Below, piece by piece: positions 44,148 to 56,669 of a stretch of DNA of 64,000 nucleotides (positions are counted from its first letter, which is position 1; each line of letters begins with the position of its first letter). Under the pieces are notes generated by a model, which ran no database searches, had not been told where the DNA came from, and saw nothing but the letters and a program-made list of their open reading frames with translations. The DNA comes from Tropicimonas_B omnivorans (GTDB taxonomy: Bacteria > Pseudomonadota > Alphaproteobacteria > Rhodobacterales > Rhodobacteraceae). The DNA lies in NCBI RefSeq assembly GCF_031846565.1, contig NZ_JAVRHL010000001.1, positions 682,001-746,000 on the forward strand, given 5' to 3'. The position numbers and the translations under genes are program-made.

Positions 44148-45677
44148 TCAAACGTCCGGCGACGTCAGCGTCAGGGGGGCGGGTTCTGCGGCCACGAGAT
44201 CGTCTGCGGTGAGCGGACCCGAAGGCCGGGCGAGGCGATACCGGGTGACCCAGAACAAGCGCTCCTCGGCCCGCGTGATCGCGACATAGGCGAGGCGCTT
44301 CCAGAGCGGCTGCCCCGCCTCGCTCCGCCCCATCCGCGCGGCGGCATAGAGGTCCGGGGAGAAGACCTGCACGTCCCGCCATTGCGAGCCCTGCGCCTTG
44401 TGGATCGTCACCGCGGCCCCATGCAGAAACGCAGCGCCCATGGTCGCGGCATGAGGAATCACGGGCTCCCCCTCCTCCGGCAGCTCGATCTTGATGATCG
44501 AGGCGACGGAAATATGCGGATCCTCCGCGCCGACGATGTGAAGGCGCGCGAAGCCGGGCTTCTTGCCCGGGCCGCGATAGATCGCCTGCGCGCCCTTGAT
44601 GAGGCCGCGGGCTTCGAGATCGAGGCGTCTGTTGCGCTGCTTCAACGGCAATTCGATCCCGTCGCAGATCAAGGGCTCGCCGGGAAGAAGGTCGTCCTCC
44701 GGCGCCCCGAACGCACCGCGAAAGGCATGGATCAGCCTGATGCGCGTGGCATTGCGCCAGACCAGGACCGGGGAGCGCGCCATGAGTTCGGCGTCGACCC
44801 GGCCCGCAACGACGACGCGTTCGTCCTGCCGGGCCTTCTCCTCGATCATGCGCTCGAAGTCGTCGAAGGTGAGCTCGGGATCGGCGAGGGCGTGGGCAAG
44901 ATCGAGAATCGGGTTGTCCTCGGCCTGCCGGTGGATGCGGGTCAGATCGAAGCGCTGCGTTTCGGGGAGCGTCTCGAAGACCATCTTGCCGCCGCCGTTG
45001 ACGGGCGGGAGCTGGGCCGGATCTCCGAACAGCATCAACGTCGGAAAGATCTCCTTCAGATCCTCGAACTGACGCTCGTCCAGCATGGAGCTTTCGTCCA
45101 CGAGTCCGATATCCAGCGGATCGTCCCGCCGCTTCCAACCCGTGATGAAGTCCGAGCCGCGCAGACCGGCGACGGCCAGGGCGCCGGGCACCGACGGGTG
45201 GCGGGCATAGAACGCCGCGGCGCGGTCCAGTGCCTCGTCGGACAGGGCCTCGGTGTCCGGGCGGTCGCCTTCGCCGGCCAGCCAGTCCGCGATGGCTTCG
45301 TATTCGGGCGCGAAGACGGGGGTGTAGAGAATGCGGTGGATCGTGCAGGCCGGGACGCCGCGATGCCGCAGGACGCTGGCCGCCTTGTTCGTGGGGGAGA
45401 GAATCGCGAAGGTCCGCTTCTCCGTCTTCTTCTTGCCCTCCCAGTCGCCGGTGACGATCTGCGCGCCGGCCGCCTCCAGGGCCTGCGCAACGTGCGCCAA
45501 GAGCACCGTCTTGCCGCTGCCGGCCTTGCCGGTGATGGCCAGAACGCGCGCGCCGCCCTTGCCGGGCGGGCGGGTGGTTCCAGCCTCCAGATCGACGCCG
45601 GCATGACGCAAGGCGTCCCCGATGGCGGCGAGAGCGCGGTTCTGGTCGTCGGAGAATGTGAGCGTGGAGGGATCCAT
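44148..45677 (-). CDS. RecD-like ATP-dependent DNA helicase
   Basis: A 509-residue AAA/SF1B helicase of the RecD2-like group. Walker A G-K-A-G-S-G-K-T at 50-57; Walker B in I-G-L-V-D-E-S-S-M; the UvrD-like C-terminal T-I-H-K-A-Q-G-S-Q and Y-V-A-I-T-R-A-E-E-R motifs are present. No RecB/RecC partner is in the window, so it probably acts alone. A second, shadow frame covers the same bases. Confidence 0.9.
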   Translation of the reverse strand: MDPSTLTFSDDQNRALAAIGDALRHAGVDLEAGTTRPPGKGGARVLAITGKAGSGKTVLLAHVAQALEAAGAQIVTGDWEGKKKTEKRTFAILSPTNKAASVLRHRGVPACTIHRILYTPVFAPEYEAIADWLAGEGDRPDTEALSDEALDRAAAFYARHPSVPGALAVAGLRGSDFITGWKRRDDPLDIGLVDESSMLDERQFEDLKEIFPTLMLFGDPAQLPPVNGGGKMVFETLPETQRFDLTRIHRQAEDNPILDLAHALADPELTFDDFERMIEEKARQDERVVVAGRVDAELMARSPVLVWRNATRIRLIHAFRGAFGAPEDDLLPGEPLICDGIELPLKQRNRRLDLEARGLIKGAQAIYRGPGKKPGFARLHIVGAEDPHISVASIIKIELPEEGEPVIPHAATMGAAFLHGAAVTIHKAQGSQWRDVQVFSPDLYAAARMGRSEAGQPLWKRLAYVAITRAEERLFWVTRYRLARPSGPLTADDLVAAEPAPLTLTSPDV

Positions 45678-45742
45678 GGCGCGTTCCTAGACCGCCCCGC
45701 GCAAGGTGGCCAGACGGGGCGGTACGCGAGGTGCCGTCCGGC

Positions 45743-46456
45743 TCAGACCACGATCAAACCGTAACTTATGGCGCGGGCGACAGCGTGCGTGGTGTTGAGC
45801 GCCCCGAGCTTATGCCGCGCGCCCTCCGTGCGGACCCGGATCGCGCGCTCGGAAACGCCCAGCTCTTCGGCTGCCTGCGTCATGTCCATGCCGCGCGCAA
45901 GACAGGCGATGGCGTCCCGCTCCTCGGACGAGAGGGACGGCGCGGGGTTCGCGACCGTCTCGAACTCCAGCGCCTTGAGATTGAATTCATGGGCGAGGAT
46001 CAGAAGATCGTGCGTATTCTCTTCGCAGAAGGCGTTCCAGACGACGTCATCGCAGTTGTGGGAGATCGTGAGCACGGCAAGCTGCCCGGTCGGTCCGCGG
46101 ACCGGAATGCTCAGGCCCTGGTTGCCGACGCCGTGCTCGATCGCGTCCGCGCGGAACTGCTTGGCCGATTTGCTCGACCAGTCGAGATCCCGCCAATTCG
46201 TGGGGTCTGCGCGTTGCAGGCTGCCGAGGATCACGGGATCGACCCGGAGGTATCCCTGCTCGACATAGTGGTCGACCCATTCCGCTGTATAGGTGCCTGC
46301 GCCGAAGCGTTCACCGGCGTTGTTCACCCAATGGTAAACGAAGTGATCGACCGCGTAATGCCGGCTGACCGCCTCCGTTGCCTTTTGCAGATCCTCCACC
46401 GTCTCGGCGGACCGGATCATCTTGCAGAGGCCCTCGATGCTGCGCCCCATCGTCAT
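45743..46456 (-). CDS. LuxR-type autoinducer-binding regulator without luxI
   Basis: A 237-residue regulator. The N-terminal autoinducer domain keeps the ligand residues W...Y...D-P (E-W-V-D-H-Y-V-E-Q-G-Y-L-R-V-D-P) and the later W of D-L-D-W. The C-terminal LuxR HTH runs L-S-S-E-E-R-D-A-I...A-A-E-E-L-G-V-S-E-R-A-I-R. The start at 46456 (MTMGRSIEG) has GGAGA upstream. No luxI is in the window, so it may be a solo. Confidence 0.9.
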   Translation of the reverse strand: MTMGRSIEGLCKMIRSAETVEDLQKATEAVSRHYAVDHFVYHWVNNAGERFGAGTYTAEWVDHYVEQGYLRVDPVILGSLQRADPTNWRDLDWSSKSAKQFRADAIEHGVGNQGLSIPVRGPTGQLAVLTISHNCDDVVWNAFCEENTHDLLILAHEFNLKALEFETVANPAPSLSSEERDAIACLARGMDMTQAAEELGVSERAIRVRTEGARHKLGALNTTHAVARAISYGLIVV

Positions 46457-47229
46457 CGGTAAATCTCCAAACGCGTGCCACGCCATGGCGTCATCCGCCG
46501 GCCTGGTCCGAAATACATTTCGCCCCGGATAGGCGGGACGTTGGGCAAAAAGGTGGCAGTCGGTACTGCTGCCGACACGCCAAACCGGAGGCCCGTGTCT
46601 CCGGTTGATCCATCTTTCCTGCTAACGGAAGGTTGGGCAATCCAGCGGTTCGCAGGCTAATGACAGTGTTGCGCGTTCGCCTCGCGAGGCAGGCGGGACG
46701 TCTCCCGGAGGACAAGCCGGAAGGGGGGCGCTGCAACGTCTTGGCCTTCAACAAAAAAAGTCCGTCATCCCGGCGCGGGACCCGGCGGCGCCGGCCTGGG
46801 CGTGGCGGTCGCAGGCGTCGTGCCGCGAATGGATGGGAAGTGTGTTCAGAATGGACCGCCGAACGCCCTCGGAGGAGGGGTGCCGCGGACCAGGCCTGCC
46901 CGAGCCGCCTTCCCGTGCCGCGGGACGGCTGCGACTCCCATCGGCAATTTCGTGCGGGCGCCCCCCAACGCCATCGACTCTGCACGGTGGGCAATGTGAA
47001 GCGCCGGGCCTGGCCTTGCCTTTATTTTGCCAGAATGCCGAAATCCAATTATGAGCGCCATAAATTAAATGAATGGCGCTATGCGCCTATGTTGACGTAA
47101 GTTAAGTGAAGAATTCCACCGTAACGGGAGTGGTTTGGAGCGGCTTGCGCTTTCAAATTTTTTCGTTCATTGAAAGTCGCCAATGGCGCGATATGTGGCC
47201 AAAGATCTTTTTCACGCGAACAGGGTTAT
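46457..47229. other. 773-bp gap upstream of the H-NS-family gene
   Basis: No convincing protein. A perfect 8-bp hairpin (AACCGGAG, 8-base loop, CTCCGGTT) lies at 46583-46606. The last ~200 bases (from about 47020) are much AT-richer than the rest of the window and contain ATGGCGC repeats and an inverted repeat (listed separately). The open frames crossing this gap are Arg-rich chance reading. Confidence 0.5.
47054..47080 (+). promoter_or_regulatory. AGCGCCAT-N11-ATGGCGCT inverted repeat
   Basis: Perfect 8-bp arms with an 11-base AT-rich spacer, about 150 bases before the H-NS-family start. The half-site ATGGCGC recurs at 47183-47189, inside the palindrome CGCCAATGGCG (47178-47188), which sits between TTGAAA (47170) and TATGTG (47192), a possible promoter with a 16-base spacer. 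It may be an operator; no binding protein is known. Confidence 0.45.
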
Positions 47230-47559
47230 ATGAAAATGTCAGTAAATATCGAAGGCAGGTCCCGCAAGGAGCTCGAGGAGATGCGAGCGCAGATCGACGC
47301 GGAGATGGAAAAGGCGCTGGAGCGGGATCGTCGCGAGGCGCTCGATGCCGTGGAGAAAACCGCCCAGAAACACGGCTGGACGCTGGACGAACTCGTCGGT
47401 GGCCGGAAAAAGGGCAAGGCTGCGACGGCCAAGAAGTCGCGCCCCAAATATGCGCATCCCGAAAATCCCTCCATGACCTGGACGGGTCGCGGCCGTCGCC
47501 CCCAGTGGATCAAGGATCACGAGGAAAACGGCGGGGATCTGAACGATCTCGCCATTTGA
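47230..47559 (+). CDS. H-NS-family (HvrA-like) histone-like protein
   Basis: A 109-residue nucleoid protein. An N-terminal coiled coil (R-K-E-L-E-E-M-R-A-Q-I-D-A-E-M-E-K-A-L) mediates oligomerisation. The C-terminal DNA-binding tail K-Y-A-H-P-E-N-P-S-M-T-W-T-G-R-G-R-R-P-Q-W matches the H-NS/HvrA consensus. In Rhodobacter, HvrA regulates photosynthesis and nitrogen genes. An AT-rich upstream region supports autoregulation. Confidence 0.92.
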   Translation: MKMSVNIEGRSRKELEEMRAQIDAEMEKALERDRREALDAVEKTAQKHGWTLDELVGGRKKGKAATAKKSRPKYAHPENPSMTWTGRGRRPQWIKDHEENGGDLNDLAI

Positions 47560-47598
47560 TGCAGGTTCGGATCGCTTTGCAGACCGGGAGGTGATGAC

Positions 47599-48303
47599 GT
47601 GACGGTACATATCGGGGCGAAGCCCGGAGACATCGCGGAAACGGTCCTGATGCCGGGCGATCCCCTGCGGGCCAAATGGGCAGCAGAAACGTTCCTCGAC
47701 GGAGCCGTCTGCGTCAACGAGGTCCGCGGGATGCTCGGTTTCACCGGGGAATGGAAAGGCAATCGCGTCACGATCCAAGGGTCGGGGATGGGAATGCCGA
47801 GCCTGTCGATCTACGCCAACGAACTGATCTCGGAATACGGCGCCAAGACGCTGATACGAATAGGTTCGGCCGGTGCGATGCAGGACGCCATCGAGCTGAG
47901 GGACGTGGTGCTGGCAATGACCGCCACCACGCTCTCGACTCCCTCCCGCGGGATTTTCCGGGAAATGCAGTTCGCGCCGTGCGCGGACTGGTCGCTTCTC
48001 AAGGCGGCCGAAGCAGCGGCCACGGCAAAGGGCACGAAGACGCATGTCGGCGGCATCTATTCCTCGGACGTTTTCTATGACGAGCGTCCCGACCTGAACG
48101 AACAGATGACCCGGCACGGCATTCTCGCCGTCGAAATGGAGGCGGCGGAGCTCTACATTCTCGCCGCCCGCCATCGCTGCCGGGCCCTGGCGGTCCTGAC
48201 GATTTCCGATCACCTCATTCGCGAGGAAGCGCTGCCCTCTTCGGAGCGGCAGTCGAGCTTCGGCGATATGGTGGAAATCGCTCTCGAGGCGGCCTTCGCC
48301 TGA
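47599..48303 (+). CDS. deoD: Purine-nucleoside phosphorylase, GTG start
   Basis: A 234-residue PNP-family enzyme that phosphorolyses purine (deoxy)nucleosides. G-D-P-L-R-A near residue 20, S-G-M-G-M-P-S near 62 and the late E-M-E-A-A-E-L and S-D-H-L segments fit the DeoD (hexameric) type. Start is GTG at 47599 with a perfectly spaced GGAGG. It probably forms a salvage unit with tdk, 39 bases on. Confidence 0.95.
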   Translation: MTVHIGAKPGDIAETVLMPGDPLRAKWAAETFLDGAVCVNEVRGMLGFTGEWKGNRVTIQGSGMGMPSLSIYANELISEYGAKTLIRIGSAGAMQDAIELRDVVLAMTATTLSTPSRGIFREMQFAPCADWSLLKAAEAAATAKGTKTHVGGIYSSDVFYDERPDLNEQMTRHGILAVEMEAAELYILAARHRCRALAVLTISDHLIREEALPSSERQSSFGDMVEIALEAAFA

Positions 48304-48342
48304 GACTTGCCCGGCCGATCCACGGGGGGTAGGCCGGGCAGC

Positions 48343-48942
48343 ATGGCGAAACTCTACTTCCACTACTCGACCATGAACGCGGGCAAGTCGACGATCCTGT
48401 TGCAGGCGTCGTACAATTACCGCGAGCAGGGGATGGACACCTTTCTTCTCACGGCCGGCGTGGATACCCGGGCGGGCGCGGGTCGCATTGGCTCGCGCAT
48501 CGGCATTTCGGACGCTGCCGAGGTCTTCTCCGAGGGCGACGATCTTTTCGCCCGTATCAGGGCAGAGATGGAGGCGCGGCCGCTCGCCTGCGTGTTCGTC
48601 GACGAGGCCCAGTTCCTCTCCTCGGAGCAGGTCTGGCAACTGGCCCGTGCAGTCGACGATCTGAACGTCCCCGTCATGTGTTACGGTTTGCGCACGGATT
48701 TTCTTGGCCAGCTTTTCCCCGGCTCCGCCACGCTCCTGGCGCTCGCGGACGAGATGCGGGAAATCCGCACGATCTGTCATTGCGGGCGCAAGGCGACGAT
48801 GGTCGTGCGGCGGGATGAGGACGGGCAGGTCGCCCAAAGCGGCGCACAGGTCCAGATCGGCGGGAACGAAACCTACCTCCCCCTCTGCCGCCGGCATTTC
48901 CGGGAGGCGGTCGGCGACCGGCCTACTGGGCCAGAAGCCTGA
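48343..48942 (+). CDS. tdk: Thymidine kinase
   Basis: A 199-residue type II thymidine kinase. P-loop M-N-A-G-K-S-T near residue 12, the D-E-A-Q-F segment near 88, and a zinc-binding C-H-C-G-R-K-A with a later C-R-R-H. It follows deoD and converges on the GntR gene with a 20-base overlap. Confidence 0.95.
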   Translation: MAKLYFHYSTMNAGKSTILLQASYNYREQGMDTFLLTAGVDTRAGAGRIGSRIGISDAAEVFSEGDDLFARIRAEMEARPLACVFVDEAQFLSSEQVWQLARAVDDLNVPVMCYGLRTDFLGQLFPGSATLLALADEMREIRTICHCGRKATMVVRRDEDGQVAQSGAQVQIGGNETYLPLCRRHFREAVGDRPTGPEA

Positions 48943-49591
48943 GCCCCTGCGTCACGTCGGTGCGGACCGCGAGTTTAAGCGACGGTTCGTCCCCGGCGCG
49001 GAGGGCGGCCAGGATCAGCTTGTGATGATAGGGCGGCTCGGTCCGCCGCAGCCGCCCGTAAAGGGCGCGCATCGTCGGGCCGAGTTGCAGCCAGACCGTC
49101 TCGGCCATCGCCAGCATCGCGGGCGCCTGCGCGCGAAGGTAGAGCGTTCGGTGAAATTCGAGGTTCGAGCGGATGTACCCGCAGCCGTCCGCGGCGGCGA
49201 CATGGCCTGCGACCGTCGAGTTGATCGCCTGAAGCCGGTCGATGAGGGCGAAATGCGCGCGGGGCAGGGCGCGGGCGGCGAGCTCCGGCTCCAGCAGTGC
49301 GCGCAGGGCCGCCAGTTCCTCGATTCGTTCAGGTGAGAGCTCGGGAGCGGAGACGCGGCCGGAGGCCGAGAGGGTCAGCGCGCCTTCGGCCACCAGGCGC
49401 CGTACCGCCTCCCGCGCGGGCGTCATCGACACCCCGTATTCCTTGCCGATCCCGCGCAGCGTCAGAGCGGCGCCGGGCGCGATCTCCCCGTGCATGATCC
49501 GGGTGCGCAGCGCGCGGAAAACCCGCTCATGCGCCGACAGCGTGGCGGCGGAACCTGGAAGCACGGTCTCTGGGCGGGGCTGGAGCAGCAT
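48923..49591 (-). CDS. GntR-family (FCD) transcriptional regulator
   Basis: A 222-residue repressor-type regulator. The winged HTH covers M-H-G-E-I-A-P-G-A...G-V-S-M-T-P-A-R-E-A-V-R-R-L (residues about 32-75). The C-terminal FCD helical ligand domain ends with histidines typical of the metal/acid site. The effector is not readable. It is a candidate, without evidence, for the GTGATCAC element. Confidence 0.9.
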   Translation of the reverse strand: MLLQPRPETVLPGSAATLSAHERVFRALRTRIMHGEIAPGAALTLRGIGKEYGVSMTPAREAVRRLVAEGALTLSASGRVSAPELSPERIEELAALRALLEPELAARALPRAHFALIDRLQAINSTVAGHVAAADGCGYIRSNLEFHRTLYLRAQAPAMLAMAETVWLQLGPTMRALYGRLRRTEPPYHHKLILAALRAGDEPSLKLAVRTDVTQGLRLLAQ

Positions 49592-49624
49592 GGCGCGTCA
49601 CAATCGCGCCGCGCGCGAAGCGGG

Positions 49625-50314
49625 TCAATCGCTCGCCGGCGCCTCAGCATCGAATCGCCACCCGTGGAGCGCTTGCCCTTGCGTCTTCAGCCACGCGCGC
49701 GGAGCCTCGAAGCCGGGCATCAGATCGCGGACAAGCGCCCAGTAGCGATCCGAGTGGTTCATCTCCTGCAGATGGCAGACCTCGTGTGCGGCCACGTAGT
49801 CGAGCACCACGGGCGGCGCCATGATCAGGCGCCACGAATAGGACAGGGTTCCGCTCGAGGAGCAGGAGCCCCAGCGCGATCGCGTGTCCCTGAGGGCGAT
49901 GCGGGAATAGGGGCGGCCGAGCGCTGCGGCATACCTGTCGGACGCCGCCGCCAGCCGCTCCCGCGCCAGCGTCCTTAGGACGGCCCGAGCCGCGGGGCCG
50001 GGCGCGGACCCCTTGCGCACACAAAGGTGCTCCTCCGTGACCCCTGCGCGCGAGCCTTCAGCGATCTGAACCGTTCGTCCTTCAACCGGGATCGCCGCGC
50101 CAAGGATGACGTCATGCTGCGGGGCGGCCCTCTTCAGTGCGTCCCGGATCCAGGGGAGGCGGCCGCGCGCGAAATCGAGCGCCTCGCGCTCCGCCATCCG
50201 CGCAGGCAGCGTCAGCGTGACCCGACCGTCGAGGGCGGATACCCGCAGCGTCACCCTCCGCGCGCGGGCGGATCTGCGCATCAGCAGGGGCACGGATCCG
50301 ATGCCGTCCGACAC
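49625..50314 (-). CDS. YgjP/SprT-like (DUF45) metallopeptidase
   Basis: A metallopeptidase with the H-E-V-C-H zinc motif and R-S-A-R-A-R-R-V-T-L-R-V, R-S-R-W-G-S-C core of the YgjP-like M48/DUF45 family. The start is uncertain. ATG at 50398 would leave 13 bases to the divergent gene; GTG at 50314 (VSDGIGSVPLL) gives the usual family length and about 97 bases for promoters, so I prefer it. Confidence 0.82.
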   Translation of the reverse strand: MSDGIGSVPLLMRRSARARRVTLRVSALDGRVTLTLPARMAEREALDFARGRLPWIRDALKRAAPQHDVILGAAIPVEGRTVQIAEGSRAGVTEEHLCVRKGSAPGPAARAVLRTLARERLAAASDRYAAALGRPYSRIALRDTRSRWGSCSSSGTLSYSWRLIMAPPVVLDYVAAHEVCHLQEMNHSDRYWALVRDLMPGFEAPRAWLKTQGQALHGWRFDAEAPASD

Positions 50315-50411
50315 CGACCGCTCGCGACTCGCGTCACCGCCATTTGACAGCGGTGCGCCCCTGTGGCATCGGGCGTCTTTCTGCTTCCTGCGAAACATGA
50401 GGATCCCTTCG

Positions 50412-50732
50412 ATGCCCAAGGAAGAATGGGGAACCAAGCGGCTGTGCCCGACGACGGGCAAGCGATTCTACGACCTCGGCCGTACCCCGGTTATCAGCCC
50501 CTATACCGGCGAGGCCGTCAACCTCGAGACCGGCAAGGCGAAGGCGATCGCCAAGGAGCCGAAGGCGACGGCCAAGAAGGCCGACGACCTGATCGAGGAC
50601 GAAACGCCCATCGACAACGATGACAACGACACGGATGTCGATCTCGGCGACGACGTTCTCGAGGACGACGACGAGGATTCGGTGTCCCTCGATGACATCG
50701 CGGACCGGTCGAACGACGACGACGACAATTAA
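50412..50732 (+). CDS. TIGR02300 family protein
   Basis: A 106-residue protein of the alphaproteobacterial TIGR02300 family: MPKEEWGTKRLC-P-T-T-G-K-R-F-Y-D-L then P-V-I-S-P-Y-T-G-E, and a very acidic C-terminal tail (D/E/N runs). The function is unknown. The MPKEEWG start at 50412 has GAGGA 8 bases upstream. It precedes tRNA-Ala. Confidence 0.9.
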   Translation: MPKEEWGTKRLCPTTGKRFYDLGRTPVISPYTGEAVNLETGKAKAIAKEPKATAKKADDLIEDETPIDNDDNDTDVDLGDDVLEDDDEDSVSLDDIADRSNDDDDN

Positions 50733-50804
50733 CCAAAGGGCGTCCTGTGGCGGCTGCAATTCGGGCTTGAACTCGTCTGCACCGCCGCATAGACAACGCC
50801 GCAC

Positions 50805-50880
<76 letters not shown>

Positions 50881-51050
50881 TTCCCTCGTTGAAAAGCACC
50901 AGATAGGTCTGCCTTTTTCGTCAGAGAGTTTGCCTCTGCTGCGCAAACGGGTGCTGTTTTCCTACAAAAAATCTATGCTGCTTTGATCCGCGCCTTTAGG
51001 CGTGTTGATCGCGTCGCAGCCCTTCCCCCTGTCAAACCCGAGGATGGCCC

Positions 51051-51596
51051 ATGAGCGACCATTTCTTCGTCGTGACGGGCGGCCCCGGTTCGGGCAAGAC
51101 CAGCCTGATCACCGAGCTTGCCCGTCGCGGCTTTCACACGATCCCCGAATCCGGCCGCGCGATCATCCGCGAGGAGATGAAGAGCGGCGGAGACGCCCTC
51201 CCTTGGGCGGATCGCATGGCCTATGCCCAACGGATGCTGGAGCGCGACCTGTGTGCGTACAGCGCCGCAAAGGTTCTCTCAGCTCCCGTGATCTTCGACC
51301 GGGGTATTCCTGACATCATGGGCTACCTGAGCCTCTGCGGCCTCCCCGTGCCGTCACACGTCGTCGCAGCAGCCGGGGCAACTCGCTACAACGTCCGCGT
51401 CTTCCTGGCGTCGTATTGGGATGAGATCTTCACGCAGGATACCGAACGCAAGCAGACCCGCGACGAAGCCGTAGCGACCTGTGCCGTCATGCGCGAGACC
51501 TACACCGCCCTCGGGTACGAAATCACGGAGCTTCCGCGCGCCGACATTGCAACGCGCGCCGACTTTGTCTGTGCGCAATCGGCGATCCGACCGTAA
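51051..51596 (+). CDS. Small P-loop ATPase (AAA_28-like) next to tRNA-Ala
   Basis: A 181-residue protein with G-G-P-G-S-G-K-T-S-L at residues 10-19 and an N-terminal nucleoside-kinase-like layout (E-S-G-R-A-I-I, F-D-R-G-I-P-D, R-D-E-A). It is like AAA_28 family kinases of unknown substrate. No operon partner. It lies immediately 3' of a tRNA gene with a relatively AT-richer gap; an integrated gene is possible but no integrase or repeat was seen. Confidence 0.75.
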   Translation: MSDHFFVVTGGPGSGKTSLITELARRGFHTIPESGRAIIREEMKSGGDALPWADRMAYAQRMLERDLCAYSAAKVLSAPVIFDRGIPDIMGYLSLCGLPVPSHVVAAAGATRYNVRVFLASYWDEIFTQDTERKQTRDEAVATCAVMRETYTALGYEITELPRADIATRADFVCAQSAIRP

Positions 51597-51691
51597 TCTC
51601 CAGTCAGAAAGAGAACCTGCTGAAGCGGACAAACCGCGCGGCTTCCCTTAGTGCGACACATACGCTGCCGGGCCGCCCTTGAGCCGCGCGA

Positions 51692-53149
51692 TCAGTCCTC
51701 CGCGAAATCCGCGATCCCTTCGGCCAGCCGCTCGAGGAACGTCTCGCTGGCCTGCTCCGGGTCCGCCATTTCGTTGTCCGAAAGGCCGTTGTCGTCCTCG
51801 GCGATCTCGTCCGGGGTGAAGGGAACGAGGGTGCGGCCTGCGCCCCTGAGCGCCTCGATCGCCTTCAGAACCGAGCCTTCGGCCGTGATCGCCGCATCCA
51901 CCGTCTCGTGGGACTTGTCGAGATGCTCTGCGAGCATGTCCGTCCGGGTCTCCCGGATCTTTGCGCGGACAGCCTCCGGATCGGGGCAAGCGCTTGCCTC
52001 GACCGCGAGGTCGCATTCGGTGTCGAAGCCGAGGGAGCGGTTGTTGAAGTTGGAAGAGCCCACCCGTGCGAGCCGGTCGTCCATCACCGTTAGCTTGGCA
52101 TGGACGTAGATCGCCGCGCCCCCCTCGGTCACCGGGAAGAATGCGCCGAAACGGCCATGAACGTCCTTATCCCAGAGCATGTGCAAAAGGTTGAAGCGCG
52201 CGCCGTCCATCGCCTTCTGCCGCAGCCACCCCTCCGACTTGCGCGGCAGGATGATGATGAATTCCGGACCGTCCGGCTCCTGAAGGCGCTCCGCGATGGC
52301 CTCTGCAATCCTTGGTGCCGCAAGGTACTGCGTCTCGACGTAGAGCGTGTCCTGCACCTCGGCGATGAGGCGCAGGTAGAGCGCCTCGATCTCCCGGATC
52401 TCCTCGTGCCCGGCGTAATCCGGATAGGTGCGCGAGATCCCGACCGGAACGTTCGTCAACGTGGGGTCCAGCCCGTCCGGCCAGATCGCGTCCGCGCCGT
52501 CCGGTGTCTCGATCACGTCTCCCGTCGCCCGCTTCCACCGCTCCCGCGCCAGATCACCCAGCGCCTTGGCGAGGGGGCCCGATACGGCGGTGGTGACATC
52601 GTGCCACGGCTTCGAGGGCTCTCCGCCGGGCATCTTCCGGTGCTCCTCGTCATCGGCGTGTGCGCGGGTGTCCCAGCGTCCGGCCGTCATGTCGATTCCG
52701 CCGCAGAAGGCGATCTGATCGTCGATGACCACGATCTTCGAATGGTGCGCGGCGCCGGTCGGATGGTGCGAATCGAGCCGGAACGTGAAGTTCTCGCCCA
52801 TGCCGAGGGTCCGGATCGACATCGGCATCATGCCACGGCCAATCGACTGCACGGCGCCGAGATCCCATTTGAGCATGTAGATGTGAAGATCGTCCCGGTT
52901 CTGCGGCAACCATTCGAGAAAGTCGCCGAGCTGGTTCGGCCCCTCCATCGTCTCGCGTCCCGGCTCGAATTCGACCCGCGTGTCGAAGTCCCAACCGATC
53001 AGCATGATGGTCTGGCGCGCCGAGAGCATCGCGCCCTTCACGGCGCGGAAGTAATCGGCGCCATCGACGATGCGCGCCAGCTTGTCCGCCTGTTCGACGC
53101 GCCAGGCGGTCTCGCCGGTCTCGATCAATCGGGTCGGCCCGTTGGGCAT
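51692..53149 (-). CDS. Phospholipase D-family protein
   Basis: A 485-residue PLD-superfamily protein with two HKD motifs: H-S-K-I-V-V-I-D-D near residue 160 and H-A-K-L-T-V-M-D-D near 345. Members include phospholipase D, cardiolipin synthase and nucleases; without transmembrane segments, a soluble PLD-like transphosphatidylase is likely. The 53149 start (MPNGPTRLIE) has AGGAG upstream. The longer upstream frame is a shadow. Confidence 0.88.
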   Translation of the reverse strand: MPNGPTRLIETGETAWRVEQADKLARIVDGADYFRAVKGAMLSARQTIMLIGWDFDTRVEFEPGRETMEGPNQLGDFLEWLPQNRDDLHIYMLKWDLGAVQSIGRGMMPMSIRTLGMGENFTFRLDSHHPTGAAHHSKIVVIDDQIAFCGGIDMTAGRWDTRAHADDEEHRKMPGGEPSKPWHDVTTAVSGPLAKALGDLARERWKRATGDVIETPDGADAIWPDGLDPTLTNVPVGISRTYPDYAGHEEIREIEALYLRLIAEVQDTLYVETQYLAAPRIAEAIAERLQEPDGPEFIIILPRKSEGWLRQKAMDGARFNLLHMLWDKDVHGRFGAFFPVTEGGAAIYVHAKLTVMDDRLARVGSSNFNNRSLGFDTECDLAVEASACPDPEAVRAKIRETRTDMLAEHLDKSHETVDAAITAEGSVLKAIEALRGAGRTLVPFTPDEIAEDDNGLSDNEMADPEQASETFLERLAEGIADFAED

Positions 53150-53438
53150 GCTGGTCTCCTGCTCATTTCCCGTCACCGAAAGGGCGTCAGGCGCGGCTGC
53201 GCACCCCCGGGACGGGGAGGTCACGGACTCGTTAAGCTCGGCTCTCCGCCGCCGGGTTCCGAAATAGTTGTGGTTTGCGACCGAAATCTGACATCGGACC
53301 GGAAAGGTTCGAGGCCGCGCGGCGCCTGACGTTGCGTCCTGAACGGGTGCCAAGGGAGCGGCCAGCGCCGCTTTCGGATGGAAGGGCCGGCCCCCGTCGG
53401 GACAGGCCCTCGCGGGAGCCGGAGCGATGGCCCGGCCC

Positions 53439-56669
<3,231 letters not shown>

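Noticed and set aside
44125..45138. A 337-codon minus-strand frame overlapping the RecD-like helicase
   Set aside because: It is out of frame with a clear helicase and has a low-complexity Arg/Ala product.
46633..47100. A 155-codon frame upstream of the H-NS-family gene
   Set aside because: Arg/Gly-rich product with no family, typical of chance reading in GC-rich sequence.
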